Shown here: piece after piece, positions 38,906-48,564 of the stretch
Position numbering within the stretch: position 1 is the first letter of the stretch
Layout: every line of letters starts with the position of its first letter
Assembly: GCF_022758235.1 (NCBI RefSeq)
Contig: NZ_JALEBG010000001.1
Span: forward strand, 2,480,001 to 2,544,000
From: Pontibacter liquoris
GTDB lineage: Bacteria; Bacteroidota; Bacteroidia; Cytophagales; Hymenobacteraceae
Direction of reading: 5' to 3'
Length of the DNA stretch: 64,000 nucleotides
Made by a program: the position numbers and the translations under genes
The notes under the pieces: generated by a model
Databases searched by the model: none
What the model was told of the DNA's origin: nothing
Seen by the model: the letters and a program-made list of their open reading frames with translations, nothing else

Positions 38906-40843
38906 ATGGAGCTTAAACACAAGGCTGGCGCCGTTTCTACCGCCGGCCTACTGATTTCCCTGGGCATTATTTACGGAGATATCGGCACTTCGCCGCTCTA
39001 TGTAATGAAAGCCATCATCGGGGGAAACCCAATCTCTGAGATTCTGGTGTACGGCGGTATTTCCTGTGTTTTCTGGACGCTTACGCTGCAGACCACTATC
39101 AAGTATGTGCTGCTTACCCTGCAGGCCGACAACAATGGCGAAGGCGGTATTTTCTCGCTTTATACCCTAATCCGCCGCCGTGCCGGCTGGCTGATCATCC
39201 CGGCCATGCTGGGAGGTAGCGCCCTGCTGGCTGATGGCATTATTACACCTCCTATTTCCGTTTCTTCGGCCATCGAGGGGTTACGCATCCTGTACCCCAA
39301 CATTCCGACTGTGCCCATTGTGCTGGCCATCCTTACCGGCTTGTTTGTGATGCAGCGCTTCGGCTCTGAAATCGTGGGCAAGGCGTTTGGACCGATCATG
39401 TTCCTGTGGTTTACCATGCTGGGCTCATTGGGTGCGCTGGGCGTGGTGAGCCACCCGGAAATACTCAAGGCACTGAACCCCTATTACGCTTACAACATGC
39501 TGGTAAACTACCCCAACGGCTTCTGGCTGCTGGGAGCGGTATTCCTGTGTACGACCGGGGCGGAAGCATTATACTCGGACCTGGGCCACTGCGGCCGTCC
39601 CAACATCCGCCTGAGCTGGACCTTTGTAAAAACCTGCCTCCTGCTCAATTACCTGGGGCAGGGCTCCTGGCTGATGACGCACGTGGGCGGGCAGCTGAAC
39701 GAGAACCCGTTTTATGGCATTATGCCCGGGTGGTTTGTGCTGCCGGGTGTCGGTATTGCTACCATTGCCGCTATCATTGCCAGTCAGGCGCTGATCAGTG
39801 GTTCTTTTACCCTCATCAGCGAGGCCATTCGCCTTAACTTGTGGCCGAAAGTAAAGCTGGTATACCCAACAAATATGAAGGGCCAACTATACGTACCAAG
39901 TATAAACTGGCTCCTGTGGCTGGGCTGCTGCGGCGTGGTGCTCTACTTCCGCGAATCAGAAAAAATGGAAGCGGCCTATGGCCTGGCGATCACCATGGCG
40001 ATGCTGTCCACCACCATCCTGATGAGCTATTACCTCTACATCAAGAGCCACTCGCGCATCCTGGTAGCCTTGTTCCTGGTGCTGTACATGAGCATCGAGG
40101 CGGCTTTCCTAGTGGCGAACCTGAGCAAGTTCCCGCATGGCGGCTGGGTATCGCTTATGATCGGCGGGCTGCTGCTCACGGTCATGTATATCTGGCTTAA
40201 TGCCCAGCAGATCAAGCGCAGCCTTACCGAGTACGTCCGCCTGAAAGATTACCTGCCGGCCCTGCGCGAGCTTAGTGCGGACGAGACCATCCCTAAGTAT
40301 ACCACGCACCTGGTGTTTATGACGAGTGCCTCCAAGCCTAGCGAGATCGAATCGAAGGTGATCTACTCGATCTTCCAGAAACGCCCGAAGCGCGCCGATA
40401 TTTACTGGTTTGTGCACGTGGAAACCACCGACGAGCCTTATACTTTAGATTACCAGGTGCGCAAGCTGGACGAAGACGATGTGATCCGCATTGATTTCAG
40501 GCTGGGCTTCCGGGTAGAACAGCGCATCAACCTCTTCTTCCGCAAAGTAGTGGAGGAGCTGGTCGAAAACGGCGAGGTGGACATTACCAGCCGCTACAAC
40601 TCGTTGAGCAGGCAGCATCTTATCGGTGATTTCCGGTTTGTTGTTCTCGAAAAGTTCTTATCTTACGAGAACGATTTACCTTTTAAGGAACGCCTGATTA
40701 TGGAGTGGTACTTTAACATCAAACAGTTTACCAGTTCCGAAAGCAAGTGGTTCGGCCTCGACAGCAGCTCGGTAAAAGTAGAGAAAGTGCCCTTGGTTAT
40801 TACGCCGGCACAACTGCCGCAGCTGAAGCGAATCCTGGTTTAA
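38906..40843 (+). CDS. kup: Kup-type potassium uptake transporter
   Basis: A 645-residue K+/H+ symporter of the KUP/HAK/KT family. About 12 helices follow the signature start LGIIYGDIGTSPLYVMKAI. Others are DNNGEGGIFSLYTLIRRR, LLADGIITPPISVSSAIEG, GAEALYSDLGHCGR and SQALISGSFTLISEA. A soluble C-terminal region of about 180 residues ends the protein. The following membrane-protein gene begins 19 bases after the stop, so these are likely one operon. Confidence 0.95.
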   Translation: MELKHKAGAVSTAGLLISLGIIYGDIGTSPLYVMKAIIGGNPISEILVYGGISCVFWTLTLQTTIKYVLLTLQADNNGEGGIFSLYTLIRRRAGWLIIPAMLGGSALLADGIITPPISVSSAIEGLRILYPNIPTVPIVLAILTGLFVMQRFGSEIVGKAFGPIMFLWFTMLGSLGALGVVSHPEILKALNPYYAYNMLVNYPNGFWLLGAVFLCTTGAEALYSDLGHCGRPNIRLSWTFVKTCLLLNYLGQGSWLMTHVGGQLNENPFYGIMPGWFVLPGVGIATIAAIIASQALISGSFTLISEAIRLNLWPKVKLVYPTNMKGQLYVPSINWLLWLGCCGVVLYFRESEKMEAAYGLAITMAMLSTTILMSYYLYIKSHSRILVALFLVLYMSIEAAFLVANLSKFPHGGWVSLMIGGLLLTVMYIWLNAQQIKRSLTEYVRLKDYLPALRELSADETIPKYTTHLVFMTSASKPSEIESKVIYSIFQKRPKRADIYWFVHVETTDEPYTLDYQVRKLDEDDVIRIDFRLGFRVEQRINLFFRKVVEELVENGEVDITSRYNSLSRQHLIGDFRFVVLEKFLSYENDLPFKERLIMEWYFNIKQFTSSESKWFGLDSSSVKVEKVPLVITPAQLPQLKRILV

Positions 40844-40861
40844 TTTTTGATTACTGCCGGT

Positions 40862-41965
40862 ATGGCCCTCTCCCTCCAGAAATTACAGTCGCAGTTTTCT
40901 GTGCGCCGCCTGCTCCTGCCCATGCTGCTTGGCCTGGGCGTGGTGGGCTATATGCTGTATCGTAACTACCAGCCCGATCAGCTGCAGACGCTGCTGAATG
41001 CTAACCTGGGCTGGCTAGCTGTGGCGCTGCTGGTCTTGTTTATCCGCGACTTTGGCTATATTTACCGGATCCGCCACGTAACCGATAAGGCCCTGAGCTG
41101 GCGCCAAAGCTTCAGTGTGATCATGCTCTGGGAGTTTGCCTCCTGTGCCCTGCCCTCGGTGGTGGGCGGCTCTACGATTGCCGCTTACATCCTGTTCAAA
41201 GAGAAGATCCCGCTGGGCAAATCCATCGCCCAGGTGATGGTGACGGCCATGCTCGATAATTTATACTTTGTGGCGGCGGTTCCGCTGGTGCTGCTCTTTA
41301 CCCAGGGCCATGTGCTGCCCGAAATGGAAGGCCTTAACCCGGCGCTGCGCGAAAGCCTGGGGGTTGCCTTCTTTATCAGCTATCTGCTGATCGCGCTCTA
41401 CGCCTGCGCCATGTTTTACGCGCTCTTCATTAATCCCAAAGCGGTAAAACAACTGTTGCTACGCCTGGCCCGCATGAAACTGCTCAGGCGCTGGAGCCCC
41501 GCGCTCTTCCGCCACGCCAACGAGCTGCTGATCGCCTCACAGCACCTGCACCATAAGCCCCGGGCGTACTGGCTGCGGGCCAGCCTTTCGACCTTCTTTG
41601 TATGGACCGCCCGCTACGTCATCATCGGCTGCCTGATCGCAGCCTTTGCTCACCTGAGCCTGCATGAGCACCTGGTGATCTTCTCGCGCAACCTCATTTA
41701 CAAGATCGTGTTGTTCGTTTCTGTGACGCCAGGTGCGGCGGGCATTGCCGAAGTTGCTTTTCCGGCATTCTTTGGTGCCTTTTTAGGTGGATTTACAACT
41801 ATTGTTGTGTTACTTTACCGTTTACTGACCTATTATTTATATTTGCTTGTAGGCGCATTTGTTTTCCCGAGGTGGGCGGCCCGCGTGTTTAAGCACGAAA
41901 CGCCAAGTTTGGAGAATGCTTCTGCGGCTGCCTTTACCAAGAACCCTATACTACTAAACCGATAG
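40862..41965 (+). CDS. Lysylphosphatidylglycerol synthase-like (UPF0104) membrane protein
   Basis: A 367-residue inner-membrane protein with about eight helices. It has the flippase-domain features of the UPF0104/LPG-synthase N-terminal family (FRDFGYIYRIRHVT, WEFASCALPSVVGGSTIAAYILFKE, SVTPGAAGIAEVAFPAFFG) but no C-terminal synthase domain. It may move a lipid across the membrane. The substrate is unknown. The ATG at 40862 (MALSLQKLQSQF) is preferred over an in-frame TTG at 40847. It lies between kup and an amino acid permease, all on the plus strand with short gaps. Confidence 0.87.
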   Translation: MALSLQKLQSQFSVRRLLLPMLLGLGVVGYMLYRNYQPDQLQTLLNANLGWLAVALLVLFIRDFGYIYRIRHVTDKALSWRQSFSVIMLWEFASCALPSVVGGSTIAAYILFKEKIPLGKSIAQVMVTAMLDNLYFVAAVPLVLLFTQGHVLPEMEGLNPALRESLGVAFFISYLLIALYACAMFYALFINPKAVKQLLLRLARMKLLRRWSPALFRHANELLIASQHLHHKPRAYWLRASLSTFFVWTARYVIIGCLIAAFAHLSLHEHLVIFSRNLIYKIVLFVSVTPGAAGIAEVAFPAFFGAFLGGFTTIVVLLYRLLTYYLYLLVGAFVFPRWAARVFKHETPSLENASAAAFTKNPILLNR

Positions 41966-41985
41966 CTGTTTAACCAGCTTTGCCC

Positions 41986-43743
41986 ATGAACGAACTGCTC
42001 AAAAACATCCGGCGCCGCAAAAACGCTTCGGCCATGCTTTCTGACTACCACAAAAGTGGCGAAATTGCCGGCACAGACCTGGTACGCACCTTACAGCTAA
42101 AAGACCTGGTATCCTTTGGTATTGCCGCCATTATCGGGGCAGGCATTTTCAGTACCATCGGCAACGCCAGCGCAGCAGGTGGCCCGGGGGTTTCGCTGCT
42201 TTTCATTTTCACCGCCATTGCCTGCGGCTTTTCAGCCTTATGCTATGCGCAGTTCGCGTCCTCTATCCCTGTTTCGGGCAGTGCCTATACCTATGCCTAT
42301 GCTTCGTTTGGCGAGCTGGTCGCCTGGATCATTGGCTGGGATCTGTTGATGGAATACGCCATCGGCAACATCGCTGTGGCCATCTCGTGGTCCGATTATT
42401 TTACAGCCGTGCTGAACGGCGTGGGCCTGGGTATTCCCAAATACCTGTCGATGGATTACCTGAGCGCCTCCCGCGGCTATGCCGAAGCGGTCGCGCAACT
42501 GGCGCAGGGCAATGCCCTCTCCTCGCTGCCTTTCAATATTCAGGAAGGCTACCTGGCCTGGCTCAATGCCCCGGCGATCGGCAACTTTAAACTCATTGCT
42601 GATATCCCCGCCCTGGGCATCACCGCCCTCATCACGTACCTGGTGTATGTGGGGGTAAAAGAATCAAAACGCACAGCCAACATGCTGGTGCTCCTTAAAC
42701 TGATCGTAATCCTGATTGTGATCTCGGTCGGTGCTTTCTACATCAACCCCGACAACTGGAGCCCTTTTGCGCCAAATGGTGTGAGCGGCATCCTGAAAGG
42801 CGTATCGGCAGTGTTCTTTGCCTATATTGGCTTTGATGCCATCTCTACCACCGCCGAAGAATGCGAAAACCCACAGCGCGACCTGCCCCGGGCTATGATC
42901 ATTGCCCTTATACTTTGTACGGTCCTCTATGTGATCCTGGCGCTGGTACTCACCGGCATGGTGCCTTATTATGAGCTGGCTGTGGGCGATCCGCTGGCGT
43001 TTGTGTTCTCCCGCGTTAACCTGGATGCCATTGCCGGTATCGTAGCGGTGAGCGCCATTGTGGCCATGGCCAGTGTGTTGCTGGTGTTCCAGTACGGGCA
43101 GCCGCGCATCTGGATGAGCATGAGCCGCGACGGCCTGTTACCCAAAGTGTTCTCCCGCATCCACCCCAAGTATAAAACACCTTCTTTTGCCACGATCGTA
43201 ACCGGTTTTGTGGTGGCTATTCCGGCGCTGTTCATGAACCTGACCGAAGTGACCGACCTGACAAGTATAGGCACCCTGTTTGCTTTTGTGCTGGTTTGCG
43301 GGGGCGTGCTTATTCAGGAAGATTACCACGAGGTACCGGCTGGTAAGAAGATATTCCGGGTGCCCTACATCAATGGCAAGTATATTCTGCCGCTGCTCAT
43401 GATTGTGGGGTTAGGCGTACTGTTTACCTACAACCGCGAAGGCATCGACACCTTTTTAAGTATGCGCAATGGCACCGAACAGGGATGGGACGTTTTTAAA
43501 CACAAGATTCCGTTGATCGGCTTTTTTATCGTTACTGCCGTGATCACCGTGCTCACCTTTACCCGCAATTTCTCGCTTATACCGGTGCTGGGTCTGCTGA
43601 CCAACCTCTACCTGATGACGGAACTGGGCATTACCAACTGGAGCCGCTTCTTAATCTGGCTGGTGCTGGGCCTGATCATTTACTTCTTCTACGGGTATAA
43701 GAACAGCAAGCTGGCTAAAGCGGAAGAACCTGTAAGCGTATAA
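41986..43743 (+). CDS. APC-family amino acid permease (cationic amino acid transporter-like)
   Basis: A 585-residue inner-membrane transporter with about 14 helices. The soluble N-terminus ends in the typical LVRTLQLKDLVSFGIAAIIGAGIFSTIGNASAAGGPGVSLLF. FASSIPVSGSAYTYAYASFGELVAWIIGWDLLMEY and FFAYIGFDAISTTAEECENPQRDLPRAMI follow, as in the CAT/APC branch. Substrate is likely a cationic or branched amino acid but is not provable. The ATG at 41986 is preferred over the TTG at 41980. The gap to the previous gene is 20 bases. Two tandem terminators follow. Confidence 0.93.
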   Translation: MNELLKNIRRRKNASAMLSDYHKSGEIAGTDLVRTLQLKDLVSFGIAAIIGAGIFSTIGNASAAGGPGVSLLFIFTAIACGFSALCYAQFASSIPVSGSAYTYAYASFGELVAWIIGWDLLMEYAIGNIAVAISWSDYFTAVLNGVGLGIPKYLSMDYLSASRGYAEAVAQLAQGNALSSLPFNIQEGYLAWLNAPAIGNFKLIADIPALGITALITYLVYVGVKESKRTANMLVLLKLIVILIVISVGAFYINPDNWSPFAPNGVSGILKGVSAVFFAYIGFDAISTTAEECENPQRDLPRAMIIALILCTVLYVILALVLTGMVPYYELAVGDPLAFVFSRVNLDAIAGIVAVSAIVAMASVLLVFQYGQPRIWMSMSRDGLLPKVFSRIHPKYKTPSFATIVTGFVVAIPALFMNLTEVTDLTSIGTLFAFVLVCGGVLIQEDYHEVPAGKKIFRVPYINGKYILPLLMIVGLGVLFTYNREGIDTFLSMRNGTEQGWDVFKHKIPLIGFFIVTAVITVLTFTRNFSLIPVLGLLTNLYLMTELGITNWSRFLIWLVLGLIIYFFYGYKNSKLAKAEEPVSV

Positions 43744-43764
43744 CTACTTTTTTCGTTTCAGAGT

Positions 43765-43823
43765 AAACGCCTGGCAAAACAAGCTCTTTATTTTCAAGCT
43801 AGTTTTGCCAGGCGTTTCGGTTT
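43765..43823 (+). terminator. Terminator after the amino acid permease, first
   Basis: Sixteen-base stem AAACGCCTGGCAAAAC / GTTTTGCCAGGCGTTT with a loop of about 21 bases, then CGGTTTTAC. Confidence 0.75.
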
Positions 43824-43878
43824 TACATCCAGGTACATCGCTTCGGAGCTGGTGAAATAACCACTTGTCCCAAGCCAG

Positions 43879-43917
43879 GCAAAAGCCATCCGTTAACAGG
43901 GTGGCTTTTGCTTTTTT
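43879..43917 (+). terminator. Second tandem terminator
   Basis: Thirteen-base stem GCAAAAGCCATCC / GGGTGGCTTTTGC (one G-U pair), seven-base loop, TTTTTTAA tail. No ORF between the two terminators. Confidence 0.85.
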
Positions 43918-44115
43918 AAGCAGGTATACTCCCTCCGAAAGTTGACCTGTGGAAGTATTATTTACCCGATATGAACCCTACTTAACTTTCAATATATTTA
44001 ATATAGTATATTAATTTTCTTAGGTCCGCCTGCCAAACATTTGAGTAGCGACGCCGTATTGAAAGAGACATTAACCACATTTCTAATCTATTGAGAACAA
44101 ACTAATTTTAAATCT

Positions 44116-45006
44116 ATGGCACAAACAGTAATAGGCATTTTTGATAATGCAGGAGAAGCGCAAGCCGCTGTAGCAGAATTAACCCGCAACGGCTTTAACC
44201 GCAATAACATTGACGTATCGGACCGCCGCAATGCCGATGTTGCCGCTACGGGCACTGTGCTGGACACACATGAGGAAGAAGACACCGACAGCATCGGCGA
44301 ATTCTTCAGAAACCTGTTCGGAAGCGACAAAGACAAACACGAACATTATGCTGAAGTGGCCCGCCGGGGCTCTATCGTGACTGTGCATGCCCAATCGGCT
44401 GATGAAGCAGAACGTGCAGCCGACATTCTGGATAACCATGGCGCCATCGATATAGACGAACACGCCACAAAATATCAGGCAGGTGCAGGGATGGGCGCCG
44501 CCGCAACCGGACAGGCCATGGGAGCTGCTGCTACCGACAAAAACCTGGATGTAACAGGAACTGACCGCACCAAATCTATTCCTATTATTGAAGAGAACCT
44601 GCAGGTTGGCAAGCGCGAAGTACAAACAGGTGGTGTGCGCATCCGCAGCCGTATTGTAGAGCGCCCGGTAGAGGAGCGCCTGCGCCTGCGCGAGGAGCAT
44701 GTATGGGCAGAACGCCGTCCGGTAAACCGTCCGGCTACAGAGGCAGACCTGAACAGCTTTAAGGAGGGCGAGATGGAAATGACCGAACGAGCCGAGGTGC
44801 CGGTGGTAAACAAGGAAGCCCGCGTGGTGGAAGAAGTGAACCTGGGTAAAAAAGTAGAGGAACGCGAGGAAAGTATAAAAGACACTGTTCGTAAAACCGA
44901 CGTGGATATCGAGAAGCTTACGCCGGAGGAAGAACGTAACAGACTTCGCAATACTGACCGCCCCGGACCTGGTGGACCTGGACCTGACCGTCCGGGCAAC
45001 GTATAA
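44116..45006 (+). CDS. DUF2382 (YsnF/AvaK) stress-type protein
   Basis: A 296-residue soluble protein. The N-terminal part (about 1-115) resembles YflT/general-stress domains (VIGIFDNAGEAQAAVAELTRNGFNRNNIDVSDRR). A flexible Gly/Ala linker precedes the DUF2382 domain (IPIIEENLQVGKREVQTGGVRIRSRIVERPVEERLRLREEHVWAERRPVNRP). The Pro/Gly-rich tail (RPGPGGPGPDRPGNV) is low in complexity. DUF2382 proteins are often induced by stress or desiccation. It opens the 44-49 kb stress-like island and has its own terminator. Confidence 0.88.
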   Translation: MAQTVIGIFDNAGEAQAAVAELTRNGFNRNNIDVSDRRNADVAATGTVLDTHEEEDTDSIGEFFRNLFGSDKDKHEHYAEVARRGSIVTVHAQSADEAERAADILDNHGAIDIDEHATKYQAGAGMGAAATGQAMGAAATDKNLDVTGTDRTKSIPIIEENLQVGKREVQTGGVRIRSRIVERPVEERLRLREEHVWAERRPVNRPATEADLNSFKEGEMEMTERAEVPVVNKEARVVEEVNLGKKVEEREESIKDTVRKTDVDIEKLTPEEERNRLRNTDRPGPGGPGPDRPGNV

Positions 45007-45031
45007 TTACTTGTATCCTAGCAAACCTATT

Positions 45032-45069
45032 AAGAAGCGGCAACCTGTAAACAGGCTGCCGCTTCTTTC
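45032..45069 (+). terminator. Terminator after the DUF2382 gene
   Basis: Stem AAGAAGCGGCAACCTG / CAGG-CTGCCGCTTCTT, T-rich tail TTCAT, 25 bases past the stop. Confidence 0.82.
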
Positions 45070-45091
45070 ATAAGCGATACACCTCCATTCA

Positions 45092-46168
45092 ATGACCGAA
45101 TCCGAACCTTTTTATAAAAAGAGCACGACCATTTTGTTCGGCCTTATCCTGCTGGTCTATGTGCTCTACCTGCTCGCCGACATACTTGTTCCGCTGGCTT
45201 TCTCGGTTTTACTGGCCGTGTTGCTCAACCCCCTCTACAACCTGCTGCACCGGCTGCGCATACCCAAGCTCCTGGCTATTATCCTGACGTTGCTGATTGC
45301 CATCCTCATACTGGCCGGGCTGTTATACTTTCTCTCCTCCCAGATCATCCAGTTCGGGGAGATGGTGCCCCAGCTCAAAGAAAGGTTTAGCCTCATCCTT
45401 TCGAACCTGAATAGCTGGATCGAAACGACTTTTGGTATCACGATCGAAAAGCAGATGGAACTGGTTAAGGAGGCGGCTAACAGCAGCAAGGCCCTGGTAG
45501 GGCAAACACTGAGCGGCGCCCTTGGCATGTTCAGCGTACTGGTGCTGATACCCGTTTATATTTTTCTGCTCCTCCTGTACAAACCCCTTCTCCTGAATTT
45601 TATTTTTGAAGTGTTCTCTAAAAAGAACTCCGAGAATGTGACCGTGATACTGGGAGAAACCAAATCAGCCATACAAAGCTATATTGTGGGCCTTCTGATA
45701 GAGGCTGCCGTTGTAGCCGTGCTGAATGCGGCCGCCCTGCTTATACTGGATGTACGGTATGCTATTCTGCTGGGCGTAATAGGCGCTATCCTGAACATGA
45801 TTCCCTACATTGGCGGCCTGATCGCGATCCTGCTGCCTGTGCTGATCGCTACTGTTACTAAGGAGGGGTATACCACCCAACTGGCCATAGTAGGGGCTTA
45901 CATCCTGATCCAGTTCATCGACAACAACATACTTGTGCCCCGCATTGTCTCTTCCAAAGTGCAGATCAACGCGTTGGTTTCTATCCTGGTGGTGCTGCTG
46001 GGCGGCGCGCTGTGGGGGGTATCGGGCATGTTTCTCTCCATCCCGATTGTGGCCGTGATCAAGATCATTTTTGACCGCATCGAGCACCTCAAGCCCTGGG
46101 GAAAACTCCTGGGAGATCAGATCCCGAATGAGTATAAGGTACAGGCCAAAACCTCGAAGACTTCCTGA
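45092..46168 (+). CDS. AI-2E family (TqsA/PerM-like) membrane exporter
   Basis: A 358-residue inner-membrane protein with about eight helices, typical of the AI-2E/UPF0118 family: an N-terminal helix pair (FGLILLVYVLYLLADILVPLAFSVLLAVLLNPLY), a long amphipathic stretch and the C-terminal block LGVIGAILNMIPYIGGLIAILLPVLIA ... DNNILVPRIVSSKVQINALVSILVVLLGGALWGVSGMFLSIPIVAVIKII. Family members export autoinducer-2 or act as Na+/Li+-H+ antiporters. Which applies here is open. Confidence 0.9.
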   Translation: MTESEPFYKKSTTILFGLILLVYVLYLLADILVPLAFSVLLAVLLNPLYNLLHRLRIPKLLAIILTLLIAILILAGLLYFLSSQIIQFGEMVPQLKERFSLILSNLNSWIETTFGITIEKQMELVKEAANSSKALVGQTLSGALGMFSVLVLIPVYIFLLLLYKPLLLNFIFEVFSKKNSENVTVILGETKSAIQSYIVGLLIEAAVVAVLNAAALLILDVRYAILLGVIGAILNMIPYIGGLIAILLPVLIATVTKEGYTTQLAIVGAYILIQFIDNNILVPRIVSSKVQINALVSILVVLLGGALWGVSGMFLSIPIVAVIKIIFDRIEHLKPWGKLLGDQIPNEYKVQAKTSKTS

Positions 46169-46229
46169 CGCGCGTGTATACCTGGCTTGCGCCTGCAAAG
46201 CAGCTCTTCACACATCAACTTCTTATAAC

Positions 46230-46264
46230 CAAAACAGCCGCAGCTTAACACTGCGGCTGTTTTG
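46230..46264. terminator. Bidirectional terminator
   Basis: Fourteen-base stem CAAAACAGCCGCAG / CTGCGGCTGTTTTG with a seven-base loop. It closes the AI-2E family gene (+) and the convergent gene at 46309 (-). Confidence 0.9.
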
Positions 46265-46308
46265 ATTTTAAGATTTACGCATTCATTTTAAGTATGCGCC
46301 TTAGTGAT

Positions 46309-46881
46309 TTACCGGTTATACCCTCCCATGTAGCCAAAGTTGCGGTCATTGTTGTTGGTCTGGTCGCGGGAGCCATAATGATCGTTTCCAAAATCCCGGA
46401 ACTCGTCTTCGTTGCCATAGGAGGCATCGTGGCGGTAGCCATGGTTGCCGCGGCTGTCGAAGTTCCGGTACATGTCGCCTTCTTCCGGATTGTCGTAGTT
46501 GGGATTATAGCCCTCCGAGTAGCGGTAATGTCGCGGCGCCCGGCCATATGGTCCTTCAGCATACGGGAAGTAATCGATGCGGTCGAGGTCATTCTCGGCC
46601 GCTCCGTGGCGCTGGCCATACTCCATGCTGCGCGGGTTATCCGAATAATTGGAGATATCATACATTTCGTTGTAGCGGTCTTCGCGGGTGCCTGCCTCTC
46701 CCCCGCTTCGGCCATACTGGCGGCTCTGCTGGATACGGTAGTGCTCGCCGGGCTCGTGGCGGGTATCCCCTAAATAAGCATTACGCCGCCCCTGGTAAGG
46801 GCCGCTGTTCGGATGGTCTTGTTCGTTGTTGCGGTATTGGCGGTTATAGTCGCCATAAGTATGCTCTCTGTAGTTATTCAT
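46309..46881 (-). CDS. Disordered Asn/Tyr/Arg/Gly/Asp-rich protein 1
   Basis: A 190-residue hydrophilic low-complexity protein with no hydrophobic core, signal or helix. It is dominated by N, Y, R, G, D and E (YNPNYDNPEEGDMYRNFDSRGNHGYRHDASYGNEDE). ATG at 46881 (MNNYREHTYG) is chosen over an upstream open extension. Composition resembles prion-like or hydrophilin-type proteins. With the products at 46949 and 47789 it forms a group of three. The function is unknown. Desiccation or stress protection, or condensate formation, is inference. Confidence 0.7.
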   Translation of the reverse strand: MNNYREHTYGDYNRQYRNNEQDHPNSGPYQGRRNAYLGDTRHEPGEHYRIQQSRQYGRSGGEAGTREDRYNEMYDISNYSDNPRSMEYGQRHGAAENDLDRIDYFPYAEGPYGRAPRHYRYSEGYNPNYDNPEEGDMYRNFDSRGNHGYRHDASYGNEDEFRDFGNDHYGSRDQTNNNDRNFGYMGGYNR

Positions 46882-46948
46882 AGGTTTAGAAGTATCAGGC
46901 GGCACCTGGCGCAAAGCCCGGTGCCGCTTTCTGGTTTAAAAATGCATT

Positions 46949-47641
46949 TTATCTGTTGCGGTTGCTACCGGCATTATGTTGGTCATACCTGTCGTGGCGC
47001 TGGTCGGCATGGCCCTTGTTCCAGCGATCCAGGTTGCTGTAATAGCTGCCTTCGCCATAATGTGTCTGGCCTTCGGAATAGTTGCGGCCGGCAAACCCGC
47101 CGGAATAGTCGTTGTCATAGTTAGGATTATGCTGCTCGTAACGGCGGTAAGACTCCTCATCACCGCGCGAGTTGCGAGCCCGGTTCTCGCCTGAATTACC
47201 TCGGCGCACATCGTGCCCGAAGCGTTCATCAGCCATACCATACCTGTTATCCGAAGTCCGGTTGTGGCGGAAAGCATCATAGTCCCTGTCGCTGTAATCT
47301 GCGCGGGCATCATAGTGCCGGCCGGAATTATAAGCATCATCCCCAGTATAGGTCATGCCGTAGGGGTTATTGCTGTGGCTTTGGCGGGTAAAATCTTCGC
47401 CGCTATATTGGGCGCCGCCTGCCTGAAACCTACCTTGCGGAGACATTTGCTCCTGATCGGCGTTGGAGTTAAAGCTGTTGGGGTCGCCCCACTGGTTGTC
47501 GGCATTATCACCGTAGCCCCTGTTAAAATGCGTGTCCAAGGTATAGTTGCCGCGGTCTGAATTTTCGCCCCGGTGATAGCCGTGCAGCCAGTGGGCATTA
47601 TCAAAATCACGGTCGTTGTACGCTTCTTGTCTGTTTCTCAT
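46949..47641 (-). CDS. Disordered Asn/Tyr/Arg/Gly/Asp-rich protein 2
   Basis: A 230-residue hydrophilic low-complexity protein from the ATG at 47641 (MRNRQEAYNDRDFDNAHWLHGY). Dense in Y, N, R, D, G and H (YEQHNPNYDNDYSGGFAGRNYSEGQTHYGEGSYYSNLDRW). It shares the segment type HNPNYDN and the start region '...DF..WLHGYHRGENSDRGNYT' with its neighbours. Same strand and only 67 bases upstream of the gene at 46309, probably co-transcribed. No known domain. Confidence 0.7.
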   Translation of the reverse strand: MRNRQEAYNDRDFDNAHWLHGYHRGENSDRGNYTLDTHFNRGYGDNADNQWGDPNSFNSNADQEQMSPQGRFQAGGAQYSGEDFTRQSHSNNPYGMTYTGDDAYNSGRHYDARADYSDRDYDAFRHNRTSDNRYGMADERFGHDVRRGNSGENRARNSRGDEESYRRYEQHNPNYDNDYSGGFAGRNYSEGQTHYGEGSYYSNLDRWNKGHADQRHDRYDQHNAGSNRNR

Positions 47642-47788
47642 AGCATGTATGTTAGGTTAATTGATCACGGGTATTTCCCTTATGTGTACGGCAGGTAAGG
47701 GGGAATAGGTTAACCGAGAACAGCAGTGCGCCTAACCCTGTGTTGCGCTATGCCGTTTAAAAAGACAGGACCAAACTATGAAAAAACG

Positions 47789-48499
47789 ATGGAAGGAAAC
47801 GATTGGTATAACAGAACCGGCTATACGGATTACCGAAACCACCTTGGCGGCGATGACCGCCCGATAGACCAGGACAGATTCAGGGGATCTTACCGGTTCG
47901 ATAACGAAAGCCCCGACCGCAACGAAACCACCTACAATGGCTTTGATCGAAGCGAGCACCGCCAGCAGCCACAGAACAGAAGAGCCGGTGAGCTGAGCAA
48001 CCGCCGTGATTTTGAACGCGATTGGAGCGGCACCTATCACAACGACCGGAGCCCGGGCCATGATTTTGAACACGACAGCAAGTATACGTTCCGCGACGAG
48101 CGGGGCCATTCCCGTAACTGGAACACGCAGTTCCAACCTACCAGTGGCAGCTATGGCAGCCGCTCAGGTGGCAACGCGGATCAGGAGTATAACCGCAGCC
48201 AGAACGAGGACTGGCGCCGGTCAGGCCACAGTAATTTTAATGCTACTTATAACCCTGACCACTATGGCAGCGGCCATGGCGAGAACTATGGCAACATGGC
48301 TGGTTCGCTAAGCTACGGCTATGATGGCTCTACGACCTACAACCAGGACTGGAACAGACGGTACGATCCGCTGAGCGGCGAGTTACGCAACTCACGGCCT
48401 AGTTACCACGGCCATTACACCAGCCGGCATCCCGACTTTTACAGTGAAGGCGAACGCCGCCGTAACTCAGAAGATTTCCGAGACCTGGACCGATACTAA
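47789..48499 (+). CDS. Disordered Asn/Tyr/Arg/Gly/Ser-rich protein 3
   Basis: A 236-residue hydrophilic low-complexity protein, divergent from the two minus-strand relatives. ATG at 47789 (MEGNDWYNRTGYTDYRNHLGGDDRP) is preferred. The frame is open back to 47726. It is rich in S, N, R, Y, G and D (SNFNATYNPDHYGSGHGENYGNMAGSLSYGYDGSTTYNQDWNRRYDP). It has no membrane segment. The paired divergent arrangement suggests one shared control region at 47642-47788. Confidence 0.7.
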   Translation: MEGNDWYNRTGYTDYRNHLGGDDRPIDQDRFRGSYRFDNESPDRNETTYNGFDRSEHRQQPQNRRAGELSNRRDFERDWSGTYHNDRSPGHDFEHDSKYTFRDERGHSRNWNTQFQPTSGSYGSRSGGNADQEYNRSQNEDWRRSGHSNFNATYNPDHYGSGHGENYGNMAGSLSYGYDGSTTYNQDWNRRYDPLSGELRNSRPSYHGHYTSRHPDFYSEGERRRNSEDFRDLDRY

Positions 48500-48564
48500 A
48501 AAATAAACTAAAGGACGCTTGCGATTATACTTCCGCCAGCGCCTCACACCATAAAACATAAGCT

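Noticed and set aside
46294..47560. Long plus-strand frames (159 and 115 codons) opposite the disordered-protein genes
   Set aside because: Hydrophobic-looking products arise because they are antisense to N/Y/R/D-rich codons. The minus-strand frames have terminators and normal starts.
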